NCBI GenBank assembly: GCA_963802905.1
Contig: CAWDKH010000019.1
Coordinates: forward strand, 310,001-374,000
From: DASQFQ01 sp963802905
Lineage (GTDB): Bacteria > Actinomycetota > Thermoleophilia > Solirubrobacterales > Solirubrobacteraceae
Direction of reading: 5' to 3'
DNA length: 64,000 nt
Below the pieces are notes generated by a model. The model worked only from the letters and a program-made list of their open reading frames with translations, was not told where the DNA came from and made no database searches. How positions within the stretch are numbered: position 1 is the stretch's first letter; each line of letters begins with the position of its first letter. Both the position numbers and the translations under genes were made by a program. This document shows, in pieces, positions 41,293-50,079 of the stretch.

Positions 41293-41339
41293 GCGTCGGG
41301 CGTCGGGCGCGGCTGCAAGGCGGTGCCCCGGAACGACGA

Positions 41340-41371
41340 GAGCCGCGGACCGCATCAGCGGCCCGCGGCTC
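41340..41371. terminator. hairpin between convergent genes
   Basis: GAGCCGCGG (41340-41348) pairs with CCGCGGCTC (41363-41371), a perfect nine-base GC stem. It lies between the chain-length gene and the convergent aminotransferase stop at 41395. No U-run follows, as is common for terminators in GC-rich actinobacteria. It may serve both directions. Confidence 0.55.
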
Positions 41372-41394
41372 TGACCTTCAGGGTCTCGCGGCGC

Positions 41395-42522
41395 CTACGC
41401 CTCGAACGAGGCGACGGCCGCGACGACGTTGGCCAGCTCGTCGTCCGACATCGTCGGGAACAGCGGCAGCGTGCAGATCTGCTCGGCGAGCCGCTCGGCG
41501 ACCGGCAGGGAGCCCGCGCCGAGGCCGAGGTCGGCGTACGCCCCGGTCCGGTGGATGGGGAAGGGGTAGTGCACGGCGGTCGCGACGTCGAACTGGCCGA
41601 GGTGCTCGCGGAGCGCCTCGCGTCGGTCCGAGCGCACGACGAACAGGTGGTAGACGTGGTCGGCGCCCTCGAAGGCGGGCGCGGGCAGCTCCACGGAGGT
41701 GCCGGAGAGGCCCTCGCGCAGGAGGGCGCCCAGGCGCCGGCGATCGTCGTTCCAGCCGTCGAGCCGCCGCAGCTTCACGCGCAGGATCGCCGCCTGGAGC
41801 GCGTCCAGGCGCGCGGTCGTGCCCACCACCTGATGGTGGTAGCGCGGGCGCTCGCCGTGCGAGCGCAGCAGGCGCACACGATCGGCGAGGTCGGCGTCGC
41901 GCGTGACGATGGCTCCGCCGTCGCCCCAGCCGCCGAGGTTCTTCGTCGGGTAGAACGAGAAGCAGCCGATGTCGCCGAGCGTGCCGACGCGCTGGCCGCC
42001 GTAGAAGGCGCCGTGCGCCTGCGCCGTGTCCTCGATCACGCGGAGGCCAGCGGCGCGGGCGACCTCGAGGATCGGGTCCAGATCGACGGTCGAGCCCATC
42101 AGGTGGACTGGGATCACCGCGCGCGTGCGCGGGCCGATCGCGGCCGCGACGGCCTCGGCCGTCAGCAGGTGCGACTCAGGGTCGACGTCGACGAGACGCG
42201 GCGTCGCGCCGGCGAGGCTGACCGCCTCGGCCGAGGCGATGAACGAGTTGGTCGGGACGATCACCTCGTCGCCGGGGCCGATGTCGAGGACCCGCAGCGC
42301 GAGCGCGAGGGCCTCGGTCCCGGAGGAGACGCCCACGGCGTGCTCGACGCCGCAGTAGGCGGCGAACTCCTCCTCAAAGCCGTCGAGCTCCGCGCCCATG
42401 CTGAACGCGCCCTTCCAGGCGACGCGGGCAACGACCTCCAAAAGCTCCTCGACCAGGGCGGGGTCGGCCTGGTCGAGGCGAGTGATCGGGATGGGGGCGA
42501 AGCCCAGGGTGGGGCTGCTCAT
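41395..42522 (-). CDS. DegT/DnrJ/EryC1/StrS aminotransferase
   Basis: An intact 375-residue PLP enzyme. GVSSGTEALALALRVLDI binds the phosphate, LRVIEDTAQAHGAFYGG carries the Asp, and CFSFYPTKNLGGWGDGG holds the Schiff-base Lys. It is closer to the FdtB/QdtB-like sugar aminotransferases than to the DegT protein at 13.5 kb. The ATG overlaps the TGA of a sigma-factor gene (42519-42522), tying its expression to a regulatory operon. It probably makes a 3- or 4-amino deoxysugar for the polymer. Confidence 0.88.
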   Translation of the reverse strand: MSSPTLGFAPIPITRLDQADPALVEELLEVVARVAWKGAFSMGAELDGFEEEFAAYCGVEHAVGVSSGTEALALALRVLDIGPGDEVIVPTNSFIASAEAVSLAGATPRLVDVDPESHLLTAEAVAAAIGPRTRAVIPVHLMGSTVDLDPILEVARAAGLRVIEDTAQAHGAFYGGQRVGTLGDIGCFSFYPTKNLGGWGDGGAIVTRDADLADRVRLLRSHGERPRYHHQVVGTTARLDALQAAILRVKLRRLDGWNDDRRRLGALLREGLSGTSVELPAPAFEGADHVYHLFVVRSDRREALREHLGQFDVATAVHYPFPIHRTGAYADLGLGAGSLPVAERLAEQICTLPLFPTMSDDELANVVAAVASFEA

Positions 42523-43250
42523 GCTGCCCTCCCGAGCACCGTCGGGGCGCAGTTGCGCTCGGCCAGCGCGGCGCGCAGCGCCCCGCGGCCACGGTGGTGC
42601 AGCCCGTGGATCGACGGCTCGGTCTTGCCCATGCGCGTTGCGATCTCGCCGGGGCTGAGCCCGACCAGATGGCGGAGCACGAGGACCTCGCGCTGCTCGG
42701 CGGGCAGCGTCGAGAGCGCCTCGCTCAGCGATGCCGACCGCAGCGAGCCGTCGTCGTGGGACTCGTAGTCGCCCTCGCGCACTTCCTCGCACGGGATGGC
42801 GCGGCGCTGGCGCATGTGGTCGACCGCGACGTTGCGCGCCACACGCAGGATCCACGCGGAGAACGGGACCTCGCGCGGCTCGTACTTGTGGAGGTTCGTC
42901 ATCAGCTTCGCGAAGACGTGCTGGGTGACGTCCTCCGCCTCGTGGTCGTCGCGCAGCAGGCTGGCGACGTAGCCGTAGACGTTGTCGGCGTAGCGGACGT
43001 AGAGGAAGCGCAGCGCCTCCTGGTCGCCCTGCTTGGCGCGGGCGACGGCCCGCGCGACGAAGCGGCGGGACTCGGCGTCGTCGTCGAGGCGGGTCGAGCG
43101 CCGGAAGTGACCTTCGAGCACACCGGCTCCCGAGGCTTGCTCAGCGGCTGCGTACGTCTGGGTCCCGTCGACGAGCCGCAGGTGCGGCGCTGAGGGCTTC
43201 TGTGGCATTCCGAGTGTGGCCTTCCGTGTTTCGGAGTGGTCAGGCGGCAT
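42519..43250 (-). CDS. RNA polymerase sigma-70 family factor (ECF-type)
   Basis: An intact protein of up to 243 residues. After a non-conserved N-terminal part of about 70 residues come region 2 (ALRFLYVRYADNVYGYV, HEAEDVTQHVFAKLM, FSAWILRVARNVAVDHMR) and region 4 (STLPAEQREVLVLRHLVGLS, GEIATRMGKTEPSIHGLHHR). Start choices are ATG at 43250 or 43208. The former overlaps the upstream regulator gene. Its ATGA overlap with the aminotransferase suggests that the sigma factor and a sugar enzyme are made together. No anti-sigma gene is adjacent. Confidence 0.85.
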   Translation of the reverse strand: MPPDHSETRKATLGMPQKPSAPHLRLVDGTQTYAAAEQASGAGVLEGHFRRSTRLDDDAESRRFVARAVARAKQGDQEALRFLYVRYADNVYGYVASLLRDDHEAEDVTQHVFAKLMTNLHKYEPREVPFSAWILRVARNVAVDHMRQRRAIPCEEVREGDYESHDDGSLRSASLSEALSTLPAEQREVLVLRHLVGLSPGEIATRMGKTEPSIHGLHHRGRGALRAALAERNCAPTVLGRAA

Positions 43251-43896
43251 GTCGGTCCGAGACAGGTGTGAGCCTGCGCTCCGTGCTCGACGAGCTGGTG
43301 GATGTGGGCGTAGTGGCTCGCTTCCGTGCGGTTAGCGACGCCGAGCTTCCGGTAGACGTTCGAGAGGTGGAACTTGACCGTCTGCTCGGTGACCCAGAGC
43401 TGGCGGGCGATCAGGCCGTTGGAGGCGCCGCTCGCGACGAGCCGCAGGATCTCCAGCTCGCGCGGCGTGAGCTTGCCGTGCGCCGCGTCGGCGTAGCCGG
43501 CGGCGGCGGCGGCTCGGGAAGGCGTGGTGGATGGTGCCGGCCCAGATCTCGCGGACGAGCAGGCCGAGCGTCGTCGGCTGCACGGTCTTGGCGATCGCGG
43601 CGTCAGCGCCGGCGCGGACTGCGTCGCCGAGCCAGTCGGCGTCGGGCTGCCGCCGTCAGCGCGATGATCTTGGCCGCCGGGACTGCGCGGCGGATCTCGG
43701 CGATGCGGGCGACGGCGTTGGCCGACCAGGTCATCTCGTCGACGATCACGACGTCCGGGCCGGCCTCGGCGACGGCGGTGCCGCAGGCGCGGCGGCCGTC
43801 GACGTAGCCGGCGACGCGCACGCCGCTCGTGCCGCGGAAGCCACGGCGGATCGCCTCGGCCGCGAAGCCGTTGTCGGTGACGATGACGACGAGCAT
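43240..43896 (-). CDS. LuxR-type response regulator (frameshifted)
   Basis: About 218 residues. The receiver-like half begins LVVIVTDNGFAAEAIRRGF and has VVIVDEMTW where phosphorylation would occur; the acidic pocket near residue 7 is incomplete. The C-terminal HTH is typical (KLTPRELEILRLVASGASN, WVTEQTVKFHLSNVYRKLG). Indels lie near 43285, 43520 and 43645. The ATG overlaps the stop of the small upstream gene (TGATG at 43894-43898). The end at 43240 overlaps the sigma-factor start by 11 bases. Confidence 0.75.
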
Positions 43897-44111
43897 CAGG
43901 CGGCCTCGCCTTCGGGCGGGCCGCCCAGCCAGTGGCGCCGGTGGGCGCGCCGGGAGTGGCGCGAGAAGCGCGCGAGCACGATCACGTTGTCGGGCAGCGC
44001 CGCGTCGGGAGCGAGGCGCTCGGCCTCGACCCGCGGGGAGCGGTCCTTCCTGGGTTCGCGCAGGAGGGCGTCCCTGAACGGGAGCACCGTCGCGCTGTGT
44101 TCAGCGATCAT
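43896..44111 (-). CDS. small basic protein of the regulatory operon
   Basis: 71 residues from the ATG at 44111, chosen because GAGGAGGA lies 7 bases upstream; an earlier ATG at 44117 touches the ribosome site. The C-terminal half is rich in Arg and His (FSRHSRRAHRRHWLGG). No known family is recognised. It lies between two receiver-like regulators with overlapping or near-touching ends, so it is probably a real co-expressed gene. Confidence 0.55.
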   Translation of the reverse strand: MIAEHSATVLPFRDALLREPRKDRSPRVEAERLAPDAALPDNVIVLARFSRHSRRAHRRHWLGGPPEGEAA

Positions 44112-44123
44112 CGTCATTCCTCC

Positions 44124-44831
44124 TCACGCCGCCAAGCGGGCCGGCTGGGATTCGTCCCCGGACTCGGAGACCACTTCCTGCAAGACCAGGCCGAGCGTTT
44201 CCGCGCCCGCCGTGGCGGGGACGACCGCGCTTGCCCCGGCGCGCAGGGCGTCGGCGAGCCAGCCCGCGTCGGGTCGCGCCGAGCGGACGACGACGCGCGT
44301 GGTGGGAAGGACCTCGCGGATCTCCCCGAGGCGCTGGAGCGCGAGGCGCGGCCAGTGCATCTCGTCGAGCAGCACGAGGTCGGGAGCGCAGCGCTTCAGG
44401 CCGGCGCCGATGCGCGCATGGCCGTGGCAGTGGCGCACGATGTTGACGCCGGGGAGCGACGCGAGGCTCTGCGTCATGGCCTCGAGCGCCGGGCCGCTGT
44501 CGGCGATCAGCGCGACGGCGATCACGACGTCACCTTCGAAGCTGCTGAAGCGACCGCTCGTGTTGTCGAGGTGCGAGCGGAGCGAGCGGACGATGTCCTG
44601 CACGCTCTCGCGCTCGGCCGAGGCCAGGGCGCTCATGAAGGAGGCGGCTTCGGGGAAGCCCTCGCTATCGGCCTCGTACTCGAAGACCGGGAGGCGCGCG
44701 CTCAGGTCGAGCTTGGCCGTGAGGATGCTCAGCAGGTTCTGCAGCGTGGCGTCGCAGGGCTGCGCGCTTCGCAACTCCGCGAGACGCTGAGCCGTGCTCA
44801 TTGGACGACGGGACTCGGTCACGGGGATCAC
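44124..44831 (-). CDS. receiver-like regulator without DNA-binding domain
   Basis: An intact protein of up to 235 residues. The first 100 residues are helical and unlike a known domain. The second half resembles a receiver (VVIAVALIADSGPALEAM, APDLVLLDEMHWPRLALQ, TTRVVVRSARPDAGW), with Asp in LLDEMHW aligned to the phosphorylation site. No HTH follows. The DEMxW motif is shared with the LuxR-type regulator downstream, so the two probably arose by duplication. GTG at 44831 has GGAG close by; ATG at 44801 is possible. First gene of the operon that ends with the aminotransferase. Confidence 0.6.
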   Translation of the reverse strand: MIPVTESRRPMSTAQRLAELRSAQPCDATLQNLLSILTAKLDLSARLPVFEYEADSEGFPEAASFMSALASAERESVQDIVRSLRSHLDNTSGRFSSFEGDVVIAVALIADSGPALEAMTQSLASLPGVNIVRHCHGHARIGAGLKRCAPDLVLLDEMHWPRLALQRLGEIREVLPTTRVVVRSARPDAGWLADALRAGASAVVPATAGAETLGLVLQEVVSESGDESQPARLAA

Positions 44832-44885
44832 TGTCTCCGCACGAGGCCCTCGGTGGAAGGTGGTCTTCCTCTGAGCAGCGGGGGG

Positions 44886-44943
44886 CCTGCCCGACCCTTG
44901 GGTAGGGCAGGTCTAGGTCTTAGACAGGGGGATCAGATCCCCC
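44886..44943. promoter_or_regulatory. two inverted repeats between divergent regulators
   Basis: CCTGCCCGACCC (44886-44897) faces GGGTAGGGCAGG (44900-44911) with one mismatch. GGGGGAT (44927-44933) faces ATCCCCC (44937-44943). Both lie in the 263-base gap between two divergently transcribed regulators, where operators are expected. A TTGACA at 44989-44994 is a possible -35 for the plus strand, but no good -10 follows it. Confidence 0.5.
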
Positions 44944-45094
44944 TCCACGGGGGAGTGCTGGACGAATGGTCAGGTGAGATAGATCCCCTTGACACGGTAG
45001 ATTCCTCCGGGAGCGCAGGTTGCTCTGACAGGGGTGATCGAATACGTTCGGTCGCCCGCCATAGGCGGGAGCCACGAATGGCAAAGGCCACGTA

Positions 45095-45778
45095 ATGCCG
45101 GATTCGGAACAGGAACAACCGCGCGCCGTCATCGCTGACGACGACCCGTTCGCGAGACGGGTGATCAAGGACGTCCTCCAGCGATCGGGCGTGATCGTCA
45201 TCGCGGAGGCGCGCGATGGCCGACAGGCGGTCGAGCTGACGCTCCACTACCACCCAGACGTCGTGGTGATGGACGTCGTGATGCCCGAGCTCGACGGAAT
45301 CATGGCGACGCGCCAGATTCGCCGCAAGATCCCCGAGCAGCTCATCATCGTGCTGACCGGCGCCGGCGAGGACGACCACGAGCTCGGCCTCCAGGCGCTG
45401 CGCGCCGGGGCGAGCGGCTTCCTCTCCAAGGATCTCGAGATCGAGGCCCTGCCGCGCGCGCTTGAAGGGCTCCGGCAGGGTCAGGCTGCGATCTCGCGCA
45501 CGATGACGCTCGCGCTGATCGAGCGCCTGCGCGAGGCGCCAAGCGGCTCCTCGGGCATGCGACCGGTGAAGAGCCCGCTGACCGCGCGCGAGTGGGAGGT
45601 CATCGACCTGTTGAAGGAGTCGAAGACGACCGACCAGATCGCCGACGAGCTCGTGCTCTCGCCCGAGACGATCCGCTCGCACGTGAAGAACATCCTGCGC
45701 AAGCTCGACGTGCGCTCACGCGACGACGCCGTCGCCGCCGCCGACCGCATGCGCAGCGCGCCGCCGAACGGCGTCTGA
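45095..45778 (+). CDS. NarL/FixJ-family response regulator
   Basis: An intact 227-residue protein. The receiver has the acidic pair in VIADDDPFARR (Asp15-17), the phosphorylation site VVVMDVVMPELDG (Asp60), a switch Thr in IIVLTGAGED and Lys in GFLSKDLEI. The LuxR-type HTH follows (SPLTAREWEVIDLLKESKT, then SPETIRSHVKNILRKLDV). Unlike the other regulators nearby, all receiver key residues are present. It ends one base from the convergent histidine kinase gene, its likely partner. Confidence 0.9.
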   Translation: MPDSEQEQPRAVIADDDPFARRVIKDVLQRSGVIVIAEARDGRQAVELTLHYHPDVVVMDVVMPELDGIMATRQIRRKIPEQLIIVLTGAGEDDHELGLQALRAGASGFLSKDLEIEALPRALEGLRQGQAAISRTMTLALIERLREAPSGSSGMRPVKSPLTAREWEVIDLLKESKTTDQIADELVLSPETIRSHVKNILRKLDVRSRDDAVAAADRMRSAPPNGV

Positions 45779-45779
45779 G

Positions 45780-46961
45780 CTACGCGGCCGGCAGGAAGAA
45801 GTGGAAGGCGTTGCCTTCCGGCGTCGGCTCGACGCCGATCGTGCCGCCCAGGCGGTCGACGAGGCGCGCGCAGATGGCCAGCCCCAGCCCGGAGCCCGGG
45901 GCCCGGCGCTCGCCGGGGATGCGTCGCCACGGCTCGAAGATCCGCTTCGTCTGATCCACGGGGAGCGGTGCGCCGCCGCTGGCCACGATGAGGCGCCAGC
46001 CGTTGACGCGGGGCTCGGCCTTGATCTGCACCCGCCCGCCGTCACGCGGCCCGTACTTGAGGGCGTTCGAGAGCAGGTTCTCGTAGACGACGCCCAGCAG
46101 GCGCGGCTCGGCGCGGACGGTCGGGAGGTCGCCGACGTCGACGACGACGCCGCGCTCGCGGATCTTCGGATCGAGCTCCTCCAGCACCTGCGCCACGACG
46201 GTCGTGGCGTCGACTGGGCGGAGCTCGACGCCGTTGGCCGAACGGGCATCCATCAAGAGCGCGTCGATCATCTGGCGCGCTCGCGCTGCTCCGCGGCCGA
46301 TCGCGTCCAAGCGCGCTCGCAGGTCGGGGTCGAGCGCGCCGCCGAGGTCCTCGGCGACCATGATCGTGCCGCTCTCCGCGACGATCAGCGGCTCTGACAG
46401 CTGATGGGCCACGGTGGCGGCGAAGCCCTCCATCGAGCGGCTGTGGTCGTCGAGGTCGGCGACGAGGGCCTCGAGCTCCCCGACCCGGCGCTGGAGTCGC
46501 GCGGCCTCCGCGCGTGCATCGGCAGCGTCGCGGTGCTGCGGGGTGGAGTCGTAGCCAAGTCCGGCCACCAGCTCGCCGTTCGAGCCGGGGACGAGCGTCC
46601 AGTGCACGATCCGGAAGGCGTCGTCGACGGTCTTCATGCGCAGCTCGAGCTCGGCCGCGGCCTCGCGGCGCGACACGGTGCGCTCGAGCGCGACGCGCAT
46701 TGCCGGGTGGTCGATCGAGGCCACCACGGTGGTCCAGTGCGCGCCGATCAGCGCACCGAGCTCGGAGCCGAGCGTCGCGTGCCATGAGCCCTCGAGATGC
46801 GTGAAGCAGCCGTCTTGATCGAGGCAGAACCGCAGCTCGCGCGAGAGTGCGGCGAACGCCGCCTCGCGAGCCTTGTCCTGCGCGATCGACCGAGTCCCAG
46901 CTGGGTGCTGGGGAAGAGCCGCCATAGTCGTTCGCATTGCTTCCGTCACCCTCGCGGCCAT
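45780..46961 (-). CDS. soluble histidine kinase with PAS-like sensor
   Basis: About 393 residues with no membrane helix. An N-terminal PAS-like domain (FCLDQDGCFTHLEGSWHATL) and a short coiled coil lead to the phospho-acceptor helix FAATVAHQLSEPLIVAES, with His in a HxxSEPL variant of the H-box. The ATPase domain has the N-box ENLLSNALKYGPRDG and G2-box GSGLGLAICARLVDRL. The ATG at 46961 is preferred; 46937 is possible. An in-frame extension upstream overlaps acpS on the other strand and is probably not coding. It faces the response regulator at 45095. Confidence 0.82.
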   Translation of the reverse strand: MAARVTEAMRTTMAALPQHPAGTRSIAQDKAREAAFAALSRELRFCLDQDGCFTHLEGSWHATLGSELGALIGAHWTTVVASIDHPAMRVALERTVSRREAAAELELRMKTVDDAFRIVHWTLVPGSNGELVAGLGYDSTPQHRDAADARAEAARLQRRVGELEALVADLDDHSRSMEGFAATVAHQLSEPLIVAESGTIMVAEDLGGALDPDLRARLDAIGRGAARARQMIDALLMDARSANGVELRPVDATTVVAQVLEELDPKIRERGVVVDVGDLPTVRAEPRLLGVVYENLLSNALKYGPRDGGRVQIKAEPRVNGWRLIVASGGAPLPVDQTKRIFEPWRRIPGERRAPGSGLGLAICARLVDRLGGTIGVEPTPEGNAFHFFLPAA

Positions 46962-47101
46962 GCTGCCCAGCCGCTTGGGGATCCCTTCGTGGGGGCCATC
47001 CGTTCTCTTTCCGTCCGTGTGTGGAGCCCTGGCCTCCGGCTCTTTCACCGTACCCGAGGCCCCCGAGCCAGCGCAAGTAGCGAAAAGGGCAACTGGACGG
47101 A

Positions 47102-47107
47102 TAGAGT
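47102..47107 (+). promoter_or_regulatory. -10 box of a near-leaderless acpS promoter
   Basis: TAGAGT fits TANNNT and ends 10 bases before the ATG at 47118. No ribosome site precedes that ATG. Confidence 0.5.
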
Positions 47108-47117
47108 CGCCGTCCGG

Positions 47118-47477
47118 ATGGGCAGCGTCGGCATCGACCTTCTCGAGATCGATCGGCTTGAGCGGGCGCTGGAGCGCCGCCCGCACCTTGCCGAACGTCT
47201 GTTCACTGACACTGAATTGAGATACGCCAACAGTCGGCCCCGTCCGGCAATGCACCTCGCGGCGCGCTTTTGCGCCAAGGAGGCCGTCGTGAAGGCGCTT
47301 GCGCTCGAGGTCTGGAACCCGCACGACGTCGAGGTGGTCCGCGAGGGCGACGGCGCGCCCGAGGTCCGGCTGTCCGGGCACGCCGCCGCTCGCGCGTCCG
47401 AGCTGGGTGGATCGGTGTCGATCTCGATGACCCACACCCGCGCCATGGCGGGCGCCGTCGCCGTGGTGGAGCAGTGA
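47118..47477 (+). CDS. acpS: holo-[acyl-carrier-protein] synthase
   Basis: 119 residues, the normal AcpS length. VGIDLLEIDRLERAL holds the metal Asp, and HLAARFCAKEAVVKAL the catalytic Glu and Lys. It transfers 4'-phosphopantetheine from CoA to Ser of carrier proteins, possibly including the one at 12.2 kb. Its TGA overlaps the nnr GTG as GTGA (47474-47477). The order acpS-nnr-alr is widespread in actinobacteria. Confidence 0.92.
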   Translation: MGSVGIDLLEIDRLERALERRPHLAERLFTDTELRYANSRPRPAMHLAARFCAKEAVVKALALEVWNPHDVEVVREGDGAPEVRLSGHAAARASELGGSVSISMTHTRAMAGAVAVVEQ

Positions 47478-48992
47478 CCAACCCGCGCTGGCTCGAGCCG
47501 CTGCCCGACGCCCAGCTGATGCGGGCGACCGACGGCTGGGCGATCGACACCAAGGGCGTGCCCGCGCGGCAGCTGATGGAGCGCGCGGGGGAGGGCCTGG
47601 CCCGCGCGGTCGGCAAGCACGCGCCGGCGGGGCGGATCGCGGTCATCTGCGGCAAGGGCAACAACGGCGGCGACGGGCTCGTGGCCGCCCGCCTCCTGCG
47701 GCAGGCCGGGCGCGAGGTCGACGTGCTCGCGGTCTGGCCGCCGGAGTGGATGGGCGAGGACGCGCAGGCCCAGGTCAAGGTGCTGCCCGGGCCCGGCGCC
47801 GGTCCCGTTCCACCCCGACCGGCTCGAGAAGGCGCACGCGATCGTCGACGCGGTGCTGGGCACCGGCTTCGAAGGCGCCCCGCGCGATCCCGCCGACGCG
47901 GTGATCCTCGCCATCAACGCCGCCCGCGCCCGCGTCATCGCGGCCGACGTGCCCAGCGGCGTCAACGCCCGCACCGGCGAGGTCGAGGGCTCGGCGGTCC
48001 GCGCGGTCGCCACCGCGACGTTCCACCAGGCCAAGCCGGCGCTGTGGATCCATCCCGGCAAGGCGCACGCCGGCGTGGTCGAGGTCGTCGACATCGGCAT
48101 CCCGGCGGGCGCGCCGGGCGAGGCCGAGATCGGGTTGATCGGCGGCGGCGTGCTGTTCGATATGCCGCGTCGCACCGCGGACTCGACGAAGTTCTCCTCC
48201 GGCAACGTCTTCATCATCGGCGGATCGCACGGGCTGACCGGCGCGCCGTCGATGGCCGCGCTCGCCGCGATGCGCGCCGGAGCGGGCTATGTGACGGTCG
48301 GCGCGCCCCAATCCCTCGAGCTCTCGTTCACGGTGAGACTGCTCGAGGCGATGATGGTCGGGCTGCCCGAGCGCGACGGCTCGCTGACGCCGACCGCGAT
48401 GCAGCCCGCGCTCGAGGCGATCGGCCGCGCCGACGCCGTCGTGCTCGGCCCGGGGATCGGCAAGAACGAGGGCGCGCAGGAGCTCGCGCGCGAGCTGGTG
48501 GAGCGCATCGACGTCCCGCTGGTGGTCGACGCCGACGGCCTCAACGCGCTCGGCGGCGGCTCGCTGGAGGCGCTCGTGCGGGTCCGCCCGTGGCCGACCG
48601 TGATGACGCCGCACGCCGGCGAGCTCGGGCGCATGCTCGACGTCGATTCGAAGGAGATCGGCCGCCACCGACTCCGCTACGCCCGCGAGGCGGCGGTCAA
48701 GGCCAAGGCGATCATCGTGCTCAAGGGCGACGACACGCTCGTGGCGACGCCCAACGGCCAGGTCGCGGTGTCGCGCGGCTTCGCGCCCGCGCTCGCCACC
48801 GCCGGCACCGGCGACGTGCTCTCCGGCGTGATCGGCGCGATGCTGGCCAAGGGCCTCGCGCCCGCCCACGCCGCCGCGGCCGGCGTCTACGCGCACCTGC
48901 GCGCGGGGCAGATCGCCGCCGCACCCGACGGTCCCGACGGGGTCATCGCCTCCGACGTGATCCGCGCGCTGCCTGCCGCCCTGGGAAGCTAA
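47474..48992 (+). CDS. nnr: bifunctional NAD(P)H-hydrate epimerase/dehydratase (one frameshift)
   Basis: About 505 residues. The N-terminal YjeF epimerase domain has IAVICGKGNNGGDGLVAAR and VIAADVPSGVNARTGE. The C-terminal ADP-dependent dehydratase domain has GNVFIIGGSHGLTGAPSMAA, VVDADGLNAL, TVMTPHAGELGRML and TAGTGDVLSGVIGAML. It repairs hydrated NADH and NADPH. One indel in a GC run near 47795 interrupts the epimerase domain before FHPDRLEKAHAIVDAVLGTG. Its stop overlaps the alr ATG as TAATG. Confidence 0.92.
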
Positions 48993-50079
48993 TGCTCCGC
49001 GCGCAGGCCCGGGTGGACCTGGGCGCGATCGAGCGCAACGCGGCGCGGCTTGCCGCGGTCGCCGCCCCGGCGGTGCTGTGCGCGGTCGTCAAGGCCGATG
49101 GCTACGGCCACGGGATGGTCCCGGCCGCCCGCGCGGCGCAGGCCGGCGGCGCGAGCTGGCTCGCGGTCGCGACCGCCGAGGAGGCACGCGGGCTGCGCGA
49201 GGCGGGGATCGAGGGCCCGGTGCTGGTGATGGGCGCCCTGTCGCGCGAGGAGCTCGAGGTCGCGCTGGCGGCGCGGGCCGACGTCGTGGCCTGGCGCGAG
49301 GGGTTCGTCGCGCGGCTGGCAGCCGGGCGACGCGGCGTCCACGTCAAGCTCGACACCGGCATGGGGCGGCTGGGCACGCGCGACCCCGAGGAGGCGACGC
49401 GCGTGGCCGAGGCGGTCGCGGCCCGCGATGACCTCGGCTCGTGGGGGCGATGACCCACTTCGCGACCTCCGACGACGACCCGGCCTTCCTCGCCGAGCAG
49501 CTCGCGCGGTTCACGCCCTGGGCCGAGGCGCTCAAGGCCGCGCACCCGGACGTGCTGGTGCACGCCGCCAACTCGGCCGCGACGCTGCGCGAGCCCGCCA
49601 CGCGCTTCGACCTCGTCCGCTGCGGGATCGCGGTCTACGGCATGGACCCGTTCCACGAGGACCCCGCCGCGCACGGCCTCGAGCCCGCGCTGTCGCTGGT
49701 CTCCTACGTCGCCGAGGCCAAGACCGCCGCGCCCGGGGAGAGCGCCGGCTACGGGCGCCGCTTCGTCGCTGCGGAGCCGACCTGCGTCGGCACGCTGCCG
49801 ATCGGCTACGCCGACGGGGTGCGCCGCGGGCTGACCAACAACGCCGACGTGCTGGTGGGCGGCCGCCGGGTGCCGCTCATCGGCACCGTCTCGATGGACA
49901 ACGTGACCGTCGACCTCGGCGCTCTCGGCCGCGCGGCCGTGGGGGAGGAGGCGGTGCTGATCGGGCGCCAGGGCGGCGAGCGGATCCTCGCCGAGGAGGT
50001 CGCGCGGCGGCTCGACACCATCAACTACGAGGTGACCTGCGGGATCTCCGCCCGCGTGCCGCGGGTCTACGTGGGATGA
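48992..50079 (+). CDS. alr: alanine racemase (one frameshift)
   Basis: About 362 residues. ARVDLGAIERNAARLA begins the barrel, and AVVKADGYGHG holds the PLP Lys. KLDTGMGRLG, SAGYGRRFVAAE with the second catalytic Tyr, and LIGTVSMDNVTVDLG complete the fold-III signature. It makes D-alanine for peptidoglycan. A single missing base near 49440 splits the frame just before GAMTHFATSDDD. It sits between nnr and the CCA-adding-type gene with overlapping ends. Confidence 0.93.
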
